This document shows, one piece after another, positions 42,385-51,075 of a stretch of DNA of 64,000 bases (the stretch's first letter is position 1; each line of letters opens with the position of its first letter). Source of the stretch: Algoriphagus zhangzhouensis (GTDB lineage Bacteria; Bacteroidota; Bacteroidia; Cytophagales; Cyclobacteriaceae); NCBI RefSeq assembly GCF_900148515.1, contig NZ_FRXN01000001.1, forward strand, positions 310,001 to 374,000. The letters run 5' to 3'. Made by a program: the position numbers and the translations under genes. The notes below the pieces were generated by a model. That model worked only from the letters and a program-made list of their open reading frames with translations. It did no database searches and had not been told where the DNA came from.

Positions 42385-43489
42385 TTACTGGTCTTTATTT
42401 GCTTCTTCCTCGCTCTGGGCAAGTAAGAAGGCTTTCATAAATTCGTTCAAGCCTCCATCCAACACATGTTGTGTATCAGATGTCTCGAAGCCCGTTCGGT
42501 TATCCTTGACAAGCTTGTAAGGGTGAAGGACGTAGTTTCTGATTTGAGATCCGAAATCCACACGCAATTTGGAAGATTCGATTTTTGCCAATTCAGCATT
42601 TCTCTTTTCCAATTCCATCTGGTACAATCGAGATTTCAACATCTGCATGGCTTTCTCACGGTTGGCAAGCTGAGAACGTTCAATTTGACAAACAACCACT
42701 ATTCCTGTTGGCTTGTGAGTCAATTGAACTTTGGTTTCCACCTTGTTTACGTTCTGTCCACCCGCACCACCTGATCTGGAAGTTTGAAGTTCCACATCGG
42801 CAGGATTGATTTCGATCTCAATCGTATCATCAACTTCAGGATAAGCATATACTGATGCAAATGAGGTATGGCGTCTTCCTCCAGAGTCAAACGGTGAGAT
42901 TCTAACCAAACGGTGAACTCCGGTTTCGGATTTCAAGAATCCATATGCCAAAGGACCTTCAAATTCCAAAGTGGCAGATTTAATACCTGCAACTTCACCT
43001 GGTTGAACGTCAACTTCCTTCACCTTATAACCGTTTTTCTCTCCCCACATGATGTACATCCTCATCAAGATAGATGCCCAGTCATTACTTTCAGTACCAC
43101 CGGCACCAGGGTTGATTTCCAATACAGCATTGAGTTGATCTTCTTCTGAAGAAAGCATTTTCTTCAATTCAAGCTCCTCGACAGTTGTTTTGGCTTTTTC
43201 GTATTCAGTTTTGATTTCATCTTCCCCGACTTCATCCATCGAGTAGAATTCATACAAAACCTCCAAGTCTTGGATAATCTGATCCAAGCTTTCAAATGAA
43301 CTGGTCCATCCTTTACGAACCTGGATTTGTTTCATTGTTTTTTCTGCCTCTTCTGGATCATTCCAGAATTCAGGCTGGGCTGAAACAGCCTCTAGATCTT
43401 CGATTTCTGCTTTCTTCCGATCGTAGTCAAAGATACCTCCTTAAAGCCGAGGTGCGAGCTTTCAAGTCTTTCAGTTGGTCCGAAGTCAT
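42385..43489 (-). CDS. prfB: Peptide chain release factor 2, with programmed +1 frameshift
   Basis: RF2, which ends translation at UGA and UAA. The first 20 codons run from the ATG at 43489 to an in-frame TGA at 43429-43427, within AGGAGGTATCTTTGAC. This is the classical RF2 frameshift signal, a Shine-Dalgarno-like AGGAGG just before CTT TGA C. Reading shifts +1 at CTT, skipping T43429, and continues with GAC at 43428 to the stop at 42385, giving 367 residues. The tripeptide SPF in RISPFDSGG and the GGQ loop [12 protein letters not shown] are present. The frameshift gives autoregulation by RF2 level. The larger frame alone would look like a 5'-truncated gene starting at 43335. Confidence 0.96.
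43427..43448 (-). promoter_or_regulatory. prfB programmed frameshift site
   Basis: On the minus strand AGGAGG is followed three bases later by CTTTGAC. The rRNA-pairing element stimulates slippage of the CTT-decoding tRNA onto TTT at the poorly read UGA. The order and spacing match the E. coli site. Confidence 0.9.
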
Positions 43490-43560
43490 GATGTTATGTT
43501 TGTGAAAATTAAGCTGCAAAAGTCCGAAAAAAAATCTGGATTTGCTAAGTATTTGGGGAA

Positions 43561-44070
43561 TCAGTCAGGCATCCTCATGCGGATGATCTGCAATTTGTTT
43601 CTCCCTTGATTTTTAAAAGTTTTATACCGCAATGGAAGCATGGCAATGCCGGTGGCGACCAAAATACCACCTGTTATTCCTACGCCCTTATCTATGGAAA
43701 ATTCTCCTTCATGGTATACTGAATTTAATCCGTCCACGGTCAAAAGAATCACGCCAGCGCCCAAAATTAGACTGTTGAATGCAGTTAAAGTGCCGTTTCT
43801 TCTGTCTTTTTTCCGAATTGCAATAGCCTCTATGTCATTCAAAGAGAGGATGTTCTCACTCAAATAAACGTAATCATCACTGAATTCCTTGATCACATCA
43901 GTCACATAATACCCGAGTTTGGCGCTTTTGTAAGTGATCTGTTCTCCAGGATAAAATCGAATTTGAGAACGAACGTTGGCACCTCTTTTTAGAAGTAAGA
44001 AATCCTTTGACTGAGCAAAAGTGAAAATGGAAATTGGAAACAGAAATAAAAATATAATGGTTGATTTCAT
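43561..44070 (-). CDS. Hypothetical secreted/membrane protein
   Basis: 169 residues, not recognised. Signal peptide (cleavage after FAQ near residue 19). A small beta-rich segment with KRGANVRSQIRFYPGEQITYKS follows, then two hydrophobic helices (about 98-115 and 128-147) with a short loop, and a basic end. This pattern occurs in many Bacteroidota proteins of unknown role. It lies between pfkA and prfB in the same direction without close spacing. Confidence 0.65.
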   Translation of the reverse strand: MKSTIIFLFLFPISIFTFAQSKDFLLLKRGANVRSQIRFYPGEQITYKSAKLGYYVTDVIKEFSDDYVYLSENILSLNDIEAIAIRKKDRRNGTLTAFNSLILGAGVILLTVDGLNSVYHEGEFSIDKGVGITGGILVATGIAMLPLRYKTFKNQGRNKLQIIRMRMPD

Positions 44071-44109
44071 CGGCCAAATTGGGTTGCGGGAATCTTAAGT
44101 AATATTAAA

Positions 44110-44146
44110 CAAAAACGGGCTGGAAATTAATTTCCAACCCGTTTTT
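44110..44146 (-). terminator. Terminator of the mgsA-pfkA operon
   Basis: An inverted repeat of 18-base arms (44111-44128 and 44129-44146) with one mismatch, beginning AAAAACGGG and ending CCCGTTTTT. It is strong in both directions and starts 10 bp after the pfkA stop. Confidence 0.9.
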
Positions 44147-44155
44147 AAGATTTAT

Positions 44156-45142
44156 TTAAGTCGATAAAATTTTTGCGACTCTGAAATCATCTTCATCTAA
44201 GGTTTTATCATCAACGATGGCTCGTTTGATAGGGGTGTAAACCACCTTGTGGTTAATTAAACCCGCCATCACATCGTATTTGCCTTGAATTAATCCTTCG
44301 ATAGCAGCAACCCCTAATTTGGAAGAAAGTAGTCTGTCATAAGAGCTAGGGGCTCCACCACGCTGCAAGTGACCCAAGATGGTTACTTTGATGTCATAGG
44401 TTGGAAGGAATTTTTTCACCTTCTCAGCGATTTCAGCAGCTCCTCCACTTTTTCCTCCTTCTGCAACAATTACAATGTTGGAAGACTTTTTGGCTTTGCT
44501 ACGTACTTTCAATTTATCAACCAATTCTTCGATCGGCATTTTCTTCTCAGGGATCAAAATAGCCGCGGCTGCAGATCCAATTCCAGCATTGATAGCAATA
44601 AAACCGGCATCACGACCCATTACTTCTACGAAGAATAGTCTGTCATGAGAAGTTGCTGTATCGCGGATTTTATCAATTGCTTCGATGGCAGTATTACAAG
44701 CGGTATCAAATCCGATGGTAGAATCTGTTCCAGAAAGGTCATTGTCAATTGTTCCAGGAAGACCGATTGCCGGTACACCAAATTCTTTGTAGAATAAATG
44801 GGCTCCAGTCAATGAACCATCTCCTCCGATCACAACCAATGCATCGATTCCATGGCTTTTCAAATTGTCATATGCCTTTTGACGTCCCTCAGGAGTACGG
44901 AATTCCGCACTTCTAGCTGATTTCAAAAAGGTACCGCCTCTTTCCAAAACGTGAGTGATATTTTTGGAATCGAGTTTTTTAATGTCGTTTTGGATCATTC
45001 CCTCGTAGCCACGGTAGATTCCGTACATTTCAAGGTTGTAATAAAATCCTGCTCGGACTGCTGCTCGAATGGCAGCATTCATACCAGGAGAATCTCCTCC
45101 TGAAGTCAATACTCCGATTTTTTTGATGGTTTTAGGTTCCAT
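44156..45142 (-). CDS. pfkA: ATP-dependent 6-phosphofructokinase
   Basis: 328 residues, standard bacterial PfkA length. SGGDSPGMNAAIRA at the N-terminus, GGDGS (106-110) in the ATP site and the catalytic TIDND (131-135). GRDAGFIA and LGHLQRGGAPSSYDR complete the substrate sites. The enzyme commits fructose 6-phosphate to glycolysis. Its ATG overlaps the mgsA stop (TAATG), so it is translationally coupled to methylglyoxal synthase, an unusual pairing that joins upper glycolysis to its bypass. Confidence 0.96.
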   Translation of the reverse strand: MEPKTIKKIGVLTSGGDSPGMNAAIRAAVRAGFYYNLEMYGIYRGYEGMIQNDIKKLDSKNITHVLERGGTFLKSARSAEFRTPEGRQKAYDNLKSHGIDALVVIGGDGSLTGAHLFYKEFGVPAIGLPGTIDNDLSGTDSTIGFDTACNTAIEAIDKIRDTATSHDRLFFVEVMGRDAGFIAINAGIGSAAAAILIPEKKMPIEELVDKLKVRSKAKKSSNIVIVAEGGKSGGAAEIAEKVKKFLPTYDIKVTILGHLQRGGAPSSYDRLLSSKLGVAAIEGLIQGKYDVMAGLINHKVVYTPIKRAIVDDKTLDEDDFRVAKILST

Positions 45143-45516
45143 TATAGGGTTTGAGTTAAAGCCTTAAACATTAAATCTGCAGAGGCGGGGTTTGTCGCCA
45201 ATGGGATATTGTGAACATCACAAATTCTCATCAACATTTGCACATCAGGTTCATGTGGGTGCTTGTCCAGTGGATCTCTAAAAAAGATTACCATGTCCAA
45301 TTCCTTTTGTGCAGCCATTGCAGCTATCTGCGCATCGCCACCTATTGGGCCAGATAGAAGCTTCTGTACATCGAACCCAGCTCTCTCAATATGAGAACCA
45401 GTAGTTCCGGTAGCTACCAATTCCACATCTTTTTGGTGAAGACGGTCTTTGAAGCCACTTAAAAAATGTACCATGTCGGCTTTTTTACCATCATGGGCGA
45501 TTAGCGCAATTTTCAT
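45142..45516 (-). CDS. mgsA: Methylglyoxal synthase
   Basis: 124 residues. AHDGKK (8-12), GTTG (37-40) and SGPIGGDAQ bind phosphate and carry the catalytic aspartate (D61). FFRDPL is at 78-83 and HPHEPD follows. The enzyme turns dihydroxyacetone phosphate into methylglyoxal plus phosphate when phosphate is limiting. It is slightly shorter than the E. coli protein, as is common in other phyla. It is the first gene of a two-gene operon with pfkA. Confidence 0.95.
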   Translation of the reverse strand: MKIALIAHDGKKADMVHFLSGFKDRLHQKDVELVATGTTGSHIERAGFDVQKLLSGPIGGDAQIAAMAAQKELDMVIFFRDPLDKHPHEPDVQMLMRICDVHNIPLATNPASADLMFKALTQTL

Positions 45517-45541
45517 GAATAGTGAGTTAATAGGTTGGCGC

Positions 45542-45549
45542 CAAAGTTA
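45542..45549 (-). promoter_or_regulatory. -7 box of mgsA-pfkA
   Basis: Minus-strand TAACTTTG matches TAnnTTTG, 26 bp before the mgsA ATG. Confidence 0.45.
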
Positions 45550-45607
45550 GAAAAAATTCCATTTTTCGCTCTTTTTACGCCTTGATTTGTAGTTTATTTT
45601 TCCATGA

Positions 45608-45637
45608 ATAAAATGAAGTGAAAATCACGTTCATTTT
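45608..45637 (-). terminator. Hairpin overlapping the oligopeptidase B stop
   Basis: AAAATGAAGTGA (45610-45621) pairs with TCAC and TTCATTTT (45625-45637) with one bulged base. The minus-strand product ends in TTTTATT. The stop codon lies within an arm. It is a moderate terminator candidate. Confidence 0.5.
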
Positions 45638-47682
45638 TCAGGGACTAAATTTTCCAATTTAAAAAGGAATGAATACTCTAAGGCGAGTTCCTTCAAAGCA
45701 TTAAATCTGCCTGAGGCTCCTCCATGTCCTGCTTCCATATTTGTGTACAAAAGAAGTAGGTTGGAATCGGTTTTGATATCACGAAGTTTAGCAACCCATT
45801 TGGTTGGTTCCCAGTACTGAACTTGCGAATCATGAAGGCCGGAAGTGACCAATAAATTAGGATAATTCTTCGCTTCCACATTGTCATAAGGGGAGTAGGA
45901 AAGCATGTAATCATAGTATTCTTGATCCTTTGGATTTCCCCATTCTTTGAATTCACCTGTTGTCAAAGGAATACTTTCATCCAACATAGTCGTCACCACA
46001 TCCACAAAAGGAACAGCGGCAACCATTCCATTGAAAAGATCCGGTCTCATATTCATCACAGCTCCCATCAAGAGCCCGCCGGCACTTCCCCCCATTGCGT
46101 AGAGGTGCTTTGGACTGGTATATTTTTCCTCAACAAGATGTTCAGCGCATGCAATGAAGTCAGTAAAGGTGTTTCTTTTCTTCAAAAGTTTTCCATCCTC
46201 ATACCAATGTCTACCGAGATCTTCACCGCCACGGATATGAGCTATGGCATAGACAAATCCTCTATCCAATAAACTCAATCTTGTGCTGGAGAAGTAAGCA
46301 TCCATGCTGTATCCATAGGAGCCGTAGGCATAAAGTAGTAAGGGATTTTCTCCATTTGGCTCAAATAGATCCTTCTTATAGACCAAAGAAATAGGAACCA
46401 TCACTCCGTCTGATGCTTTGGCCCAAACTCTCGCTGACTGGTATTCCTCTTGATTGTATCCTCCCAAAACTTCCTGTTGCTTGAGCAAAGTCTTCTCTCT
46501 AGTTACCATATGATAATCGTAGGTAGAGGAAGGAGAAACCAATGAATTGTAACCGAATCGAAGGATTTCTGAATCAAACTCAGGATTGTTTCCAATCCAA
46601 GCCGTATAAGTCTCTTCATCAAATTCCAGTTCATGTGCCTGGCTACCATCCCAAGGTTGGATTCTGATTTGAGTTAAACCGTTGCTTCTTTCCTGAGAGA
46701 CGAAAAAGTCTTGAAATATGTCAAAATCCTCAAAGAGAACATTTTCTCTATGCGGAATAAAATCCTCCCAATTTTCAAGCTGTGGTGCAGAAACAGGGGC
46801 CTTTACAACTTGGAAGTTTTGAGCATCTTTATTGGTTCTGATCCAAAAATGATCTTGATAATGATCTGCAGCGTATTCCAAATTGGGAATACGTTCCTGC
46901 AGCACCTTGAAATCAGAAAATGGTTTTTTGGCATCGATAAATCTCATTTCTGATGAGATTGTGCTCTCAGAATGAATAAAAACAATTTCTTGGGATTTGG
47001 ATTTATGGACATGACAGGTGAATTCTTCATCTTTTTCTTCAAAAACCAAAGTCGATAGATTCAAAGAATCACCTAATTGATGGCGATAAATCTGGTTGGA
47101 TCTAAGTGTTTCAGCGTCTTGTTTGGAATAAAAAATAACATGGGAATCCGTTGCCCAGGTCATGTTTCCAGTGGTTTTTGGAATCTCAAAATCGAGAATT
47201 TCTCCAGTCTCCAAGTTTTTGAATTTGATAGAGTAAATTCTTCTTCCTACCTCATCAAAAGCGAAAGCCAGTATGTTTTGGTCACTACTTACCGCAATTC
47301 CTCCGACTTGGAAAAAGGATTTCCCCTCAGCCAATTCATTGACATCAAGAATGATTTCTTCAGTGTTTTCTAAGCTTTCCTTTTTGCGGCAATAAAGAGG
47401 GTATTCGCTGCCTTTTTCATATCTGGAATACCAGAAATAACCAGATTTGAAATAGGGGACAGATTGATCATCTTCCTTGATTCTACCTTTCATTTCTTGG
47501 AAAAGATCCTCTTGGAAAGTCTCTGTTGACTTCATGACCTCTTTGGTAAAGTCATTTTCCTCATTCAGGTAATTGATGACTTCAGGATTTTCACGATCAT
47601 TCATCCAATAGTATGGATCCTGTCGGGAATGTCCGTGAGTTTCAATAATATGATCTCTTTTTGCTGCTATAGGGGCTTTCAT
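45631..47682 (-). CDS. ptrB: Oligopeptidase B / S9A prolyl oligopeptidase-family serine peptidase
   Basis: 683 residues, the usual length of protease II. N-terminal beta-propeller (about 60-400) after RDPYYWMNDRENPEVI, then an alpha/beta hydrolase domain. The nucleophile is the serine in GGSAGGLLMG (near residue 530), with ANYPNLLVTSGLHDSQV carrying the Asp region and GHGGASGRF the histidine. It cleaves short peptides, typically after basic residues. No signal peptide, so cytoplasmic. It stands alone. Confidence 0.92.
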   Translation of the reverse strand: MKAPIAAKRDHIIETHGHSRQDPYYWMNDRENPEVINYLNEENDFTKEVMKSTETFQEDLFQEMKGRIKEDDQSVPYFKSGYFWYSRYEKGSEYPLYCRKKESLENTEEIILDVNELAEGKSFFQVGGIAVSSDQNILAFAFDEVGRRIYSIKFKNLETGEILDFEIPKTTGNMTWATDSHVIFYSKQDAETLRSNQIYRHQLGDSLNLSTLVFEEKDEEFTCHVHKSKSQEIVFIHSESTISSEMRFIDAKKPFSDFKVLQERIPNLEYAADHYQDHFWIRTNKDAQNFQVVKAPVSAPQLENWEDFIPHRENVLFEDFDIFQDFFVSQERSNGLTQIRIQPWDGSQAHELEFDEETYTAWIGNNPEFDSEILRFGYNSLVSPSSTYDYHMVTREKTLLKQQEVLGGYNQEEYQSARVWAKASDGVMVPISLVYKKDLFEPNGENPLLLYAYGSYGYSMDAYFSSTRLSLLDRGFVYAIAHIRGGEDLGRHWYEDGKLLKKRNTFTDFIACAEHLVEEKYTSPKHLYAMGGSAGGLLMGAVMNMRPDLFNGMVAAVPFVDVVTTMLDESIPLTTGEFKEWGNPKDQEYYDYMLSYSPYDNVEAKNYPNLLVTSGLHDSQVQYWEPTKWVAKLRDIKTDSNLLLLYTNMEAGHGGASGRFNALKELALEYSFLFKLENLVPEK

Positions 47683-47851
47683 GAAATTCAGAATTTGGCT
47701 GCAATGTTACTAAAAAGCCATTGGAAACGTATGCAATCGGTCGAAATGGAGAAAACTTGAATAAAATTCAAAGATTTGGACTAAGTCTATTGTTAAAACA
47801 GATAATTATCTAAATATTCACTAAGAATTTTCAACCATTAACCTTTTAATT

Positions 47852-48277
47852 ATGGGAATGATTAAAGAATTCAAGGAGTTTGCTGTCAAAGGCAATGTCG
47901 TTGATATGGCGGTCGGCGTCATCATCGGCGGAGCTTTTGGTAAAATTGTAGCTTCCTTGGTAAATGATGTAATCATGCCTCCAATCGGACTTGCATTGGG
48001 CGGTATGGATTTTAAAAAACTGGCCTATGTGCTAAAAGAAGCTGAATTGGATGCTGCCGGAGAGGTTGTTACTAATGCAGTTACAATCAATTACGGGATG
48101 TTTATCCAAAACGTAGTTGATTTTGCAATTGTCGCCTTTGTGATTTTCCTTGCTATTAAAGGAATCAACAAAATGAACAAAAAAGAGGAGAAGAAAGAAG
48201 CTGCTGCTCCACCACCTCCACCACCAAAATCTGAAGTTCTTTTGGAAGAAATCAGAGATTTGCTGAAGAAAGATTAA
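47852..48277 (+). CDS. mscL: Large-conductance mechanosensitive channel
   Basis: 141 residues: a short amphipathic N-terminus, TM1 ([31 protein letters not shown] region), a periplasmic loop, TM2 ([16 protein letters not shown]) and a charged C-terminal helix after a poly-proline stretch. The channel opens at high membrane tension to release solutes during osmotic downshock. A terminator follows the stop. Confidence 0.96.
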   Translation: MGMIKEFKEFAVKGNVVDMAVGVIIGGAFGKIVASLVNDVIMPPIGLALGGMDFKKLAYVLKEAELDAAGEVVTNAVTINYGMFIQNVVDFAIVAFVIFLAIKGINKMNKKEEKKEAAAPPPPPPKSEVLLEEIRDLLKKD

Positions 48278-48293
48278 TTGGTCTTCAAATAAA

Positions 48294-48324
48294 AAAGCTT
48301 TCCTAATGGAGAGCTTTCTTTTTT
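48294..48324. terminator. Bidirectional terminator between mscL and the Spy-like gene
   Basis: AAAGCTTTCC (48294-48303) pairs over 10 bp with GGAGAGCTTT (48308-48317), with one U-G pair, and T- or A-runs on both sides. Confidence 0.8.
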
Positions 48325-48769
48325 ATGGTTTCTGATCATCACGCCTTCTATGTCTTTGGTAGATCATTCGGGTGAAATCTCTTGCAATCCCATTAAGTTG
48401 AAGAATCTGGGAGTAGGAGATCACTGAAGATACTTCCTGTACGAATTTTTCTTCGTCTGCTACCATTTGTCTTTGGAGTTTAAATCTTTCAGTGATCATG
48501 GTTTTTGCCTGTGAATCACTGATCTCTCCTTCTTCTCTTCTTGGATTGAGACTTGCCATTTTTCTTAAATTGGCTTCTCTACTTTCTGAGTATTTATTGA
48601 AAATAGGCCAAAATCTTTCTGCCTGTTGGCTGCTTAGATCCAATCGATCTGTGATAAAGGCGATTCTAGCATCTTTTAGCTTTTCTTTATCAAATGAACC
48701 CTCTCTTTGAGCAAAAGCTATTTGACTAAAGAAAATTAGAATCAACAAGGAATAGATAGATTTTTTCAT
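48323..48769 (-). CDS. Periplasmic Spy/CpxP-like helical protein
   Basis: 148 residues from the ATG at 48769, overlapping the upstream gene by ATGA. Signal peptide (cleavage after AFAQ), then a highly helical, charged chain with RIAFITDRLDLSSQQAERFWPIF. That is the LTxxQ-like pattern of Spy, CpxP and heavy-metal sensor proteins, ending in a very basic tail. It is likely a periplasmic chaperone or stress feedback protein. As third gene after an ECF sigma factor and its putative anti-sigma, it may be a regulon output. Confidence 0.75.
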   Translation of the reverse strand: MKKSIYSLLILIFFSQIAFAQREGSFDKEKLKDARIAFITDRLDLSSQQAERFWPIFNKYSESREANLRKMASLNPRREEGEISDSQAKTMITERFKLQRQMVADEEKFVQEVSSVISYSQILQLNGIARDFTRMIYQRHRRRDDQKP

Positions 48770-49128
48770 AGTTCTATTAGATAAGGGTCTTCTTGGATCC
48801 AAAGTTCATCGACGATAGGAAGTTCCTCTTCGATTATTCCATCCAATAGCTCATCTGGATTGTCACTCATTCCCAAAATATCCTCTGCTGTCCAGTAATT
48901 TGCATCAATCATGAGATTCACCTGTTCATCCATTACAAGCAATTCATCTTCTGAATTGCTTGGATAGAAACGGTAGATCCCTACTGAAATAATGATCACT
49001 GCTGCTGCAGCCCACCTTCCCCAAGCAATTTGACGCTTAGGTTGAACTTTGGCCATAATTTGATCCGGCAAGGAATCAAAATAACCATCTGGTTCTTTAA
49101 AGGGCTTTATTTTTGGTATGGGTGACAT
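48766..49128 (-). CDS. Putative anti-sigma factor (single TM)
   Basis: 120 residues. An N-terminal cytoplasmic part with KEPDGYFDSLPDQIMAKV, one membrane helix (about 38-55, WAAAAVIIISVGIYRFY) and an acidic periplasmic tail. This size and layout, immediately after an ECF sigma gene, is typical of Bacteroidota anti-sigma factors, though no zinc-binding motif is present. It overlaps the Spy-like gene by 4 bp and follows the sigma gene by 34 bp. The role is inferred from context. Confidence 0.65.
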   Translation of the reverse strand: MSPIPKIKPFKEPDGYFDSLPDQIMAKVQPKRQIAWGRWAAAAVIIISVGIYRFYPSNSEDELLVMDEQVNLMIDANYWTAEDILGMSDNPDELLDGIIEEELPIVDELWIQEDPYLIEL

Positions 49129-49162
49129 AGCTATTAATTAGACTAAGTTGAGATAGATAGGT

Positions 49163-49708
49163 TTATTCTTCTTTTAGAAAATCTTCAATTTTTTTTACTG
49201 CATGATGATAAGATGCCTTTAAAGCGCCTACGCTAGTTCCAGTGATTTCTGATATAGCATCATAGGTCAAATCATCTTGATATTTCATATGAAAGACCAA
49301 GCGTTGTTTTTCGGGCAAAGTCAAAAGGGCTTTTTGAAGCTTTTTTTGGATTTCATCTCCATCCATACTTCCAGATTGATCCAAATAGGATTCCATTTTC
49401 TCTTGATGATCATCAATAGAGAAGAAATACCGCTTTTTCTTTTTATCCAAAAATGTCAGCGTTTCATTGGTGGCTATTCGATACAGCCAGGTAAATAAAC
49501 TTGAATTCCCCTGAAACTTGCCAATATGCTGAAAGGCTTTGATGAAGGTGCTTTGAGTCAGGTCATCGGCATCCTCATGAATCAATACCATTCTTCGGAT
49601 GACTTGATAAACACGGCTTTGGTATTTTTCAATCAGTTTACGAAACCCCATCTCTTTTCCGAGAGGACTTTGAATGAGTTGAAGGATTTCCTGATCACTA
49701 CTATGCAT
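49163..49708 (-). CDS. ECF-subfamily RNA polymerase sigma factor
   Basis: 181 residues with sigma region 2 (about 15-85: YQSRVYQVIRRMV, HEDADDLTQSTFIKAFQ, FKGNSSLFTWLYRIATNE-like FQGNSSLFTWLYRIA). Region 4 is at about 125-178 (LPEKQRLVFHMKYQDDLTYDAISEITGTSVGALKASYHHA region). It heads a three-gene operon with a membrane anti-sigma candidate and a periplasmic helical protein, suggesting envelope stress control. Confidence 0.93.
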   Translation of the reverse strand: MHSSDQEILQLIQSPLGKEMGFRKLIEKYQSRVYQVIRRMVLIHEDADDLTQSTFIKAFQHIGKFQGNSSLFTWLYRIATNETLTFLDKKKKRYFFSIDDHQEKMESYLDQSGSMDGDEIQKKLQKALLTLPEKQRLVFHMKYQDDLTYDAISEITGTSVGALKASYHHAVKKIEDFLKEE

Positions 49709-49761
49709 TGTTTTCTTAGACTCCGATAGGCGCGAAGGGTTTAGTGAATTTGCGGAATTTT

Positions 49762-51057
49762 CTAGAAAATTTGAAAATCCAAAACATTGCCAATACTCTT
49801 AAGTCCTAATCCTAAGGTGATTACCCAAATTCCTATTGAAATAAGATTTATGATAAGTGGGTTTTTATGTTCCCCCATCCAGGATTTTTGATTGGCAACC
49901 CAGATTAACCAAGCACTAATCAGAGGTAGGAGAGTCCCGTTGGCCAATTGAGCCAAAGAAATCAATTGAACTGGCTTGATTCCAAAAGAGGCAAAAATCA
50001 ACCCAGAACCAACAATTACCAGAAATGATAACCTCATCGGCTTAGATTGATGATCTTGACTCCAATTCATGATCCCACAAATAACCAAAGCTCCAGCCAA
50101 AGGAGCGGTAATCGACGAAGTCAATCCTGCGGCCAAAAGCCCAAATCCCATCATATAGGTTCCTGCTTTTCCAAATACTCCCTCTAGCCCAGCTGCTACA
50201 TCTTTGGCTGAGGAAATACTCAAACTCTCATTCACAGAACCGACAATCACGATTGCCATTGAAACTAATCCTCCCAGAAGTACCGATAAGATAATGTCTC
50301 TACGCATCGCAGGAATAGAGTCGGGACTTTTCCATTTTTTCTTTGCCAAACTAGCGTAAAGAAAAAGATTATAAGGCACTACGGTAGTACCGACCAAAGC
50401 AACTAAAGTTGGAATCTGCTCTGAAGATAGACTAGGGATAAATCCCTTGAAGACCATACCCCAATCAGGTTGAACCAAAATGGCGGTAAGCAAAAATGCC
50501 AATGACATAAAAATGACCAAACCAACTAGTACTTTTTCTAGGACTTTGGAATTCCCTATCCAAAGAATTAAGAAGGCCAAAGAGCCCAATAATAAATTTC
50601 CAGAATCAATTGTTAGTGGCCCAAGATTGAAGACCGGTAGTTCGATAAATACCCCCAATCCCAGGTTTGCTCCTGTGATATTACCAGATTCGTAGGCAAT
50701 ATTTCCCAAAACGATGGCAGAAAGCACCAATAGAATCTGGATGATCTTGAAGAATAATCCAGTATTCTGATTTCGGATCAACTGACTCAAATCTTTGCCT
50801 GTTGCCAACCCGATTCGACCGCTCATTTCCTGAAGAATAATGGTGGCAAGGATGGAAAGCCCCATTCCCCAAATAAGTGAAAAGCCGAAATTGAAGCCAG
50901 CCAAGGTGCAAACCATGACTGTTCCCGGACCAATAAAAGCTGCTGCTACAATGGGACCAGGACCGATATTTTGAAAGAGTTTTATTAGATTCAAGAGGTA
51001 GTTTTTTGCCAAAATAAGGTTTTGGGAAGAATTTTTGCTACTTCGAAGCGGTTCCAT
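49762..51057 (-). CDS. Nramp-family transporter with altered metal-binding motifs
   Basis: 431 residues from the ATG at 51057, about 11 membrane helices. The overall pattern is Nramp/MntH: GPGPIVAAAFIGPG in TM1, the ILQEMSGRIGLATGKDL loop and VGTTVVPYNLFLYASLAKKKW in TM6. But TM1 DPGN is GPGT (43-46), losing the metal-ligand Asp and Asn. TM6 MPHN is VPYN (227-230), losing the Met. The substrate is therefore probably not Mn2+/Fe2+ bound in the classical way. The divergent hydrolase starts only 18 bp away. Confidence 0.85.
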   Translation of the reverse strand: MEPLRSSKNSSQNLILAKNYLLNLIKLFQNIGPGPIVAAAFIGPGTVMVCTLAGFNFGFSLIWGMGLSILATIILQEMSGRIGLATGKDLSQLIRNQNTGLFFKIIQILLVLSAIVLGNIAYESGNITGANLGLGVFIELPVFNLGPLTIDSGNLLLGSLAFLILWIGNSKVLEKVLVGLVIFMSLAFLLTAILVQPDWGMVFKGFIPSLSSEQIPTLVALVGTTVVPYNLFLYASLAKKKWKSPDSIPAMRRDIILSVLLGGLVSMAIVIVGSVNESLSISSAKDVAAGLEGVFGKAGTYMMGFGLLAAGLTSSITAPLAGALVICGIMNWSQDHQSKPMRLSFLVIVGSGLIFASFGIKPVQLISLAQLANGTLLPLISAWLIWVANQKSWMGEHKNPLIINLISIGIWVITLGLGLKSIGNVLDFQIF

Positions 51058-51075
51058 TTTCAAAAAATCATACCT

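Noticed and set aside
42385..43335. prfB as a 5'-truncated or frameshifted pseudogene
   Set aside because: The upstream 20 codons, AGGAGG and CTTTGAC are the functional programmed frameshift of RF2.
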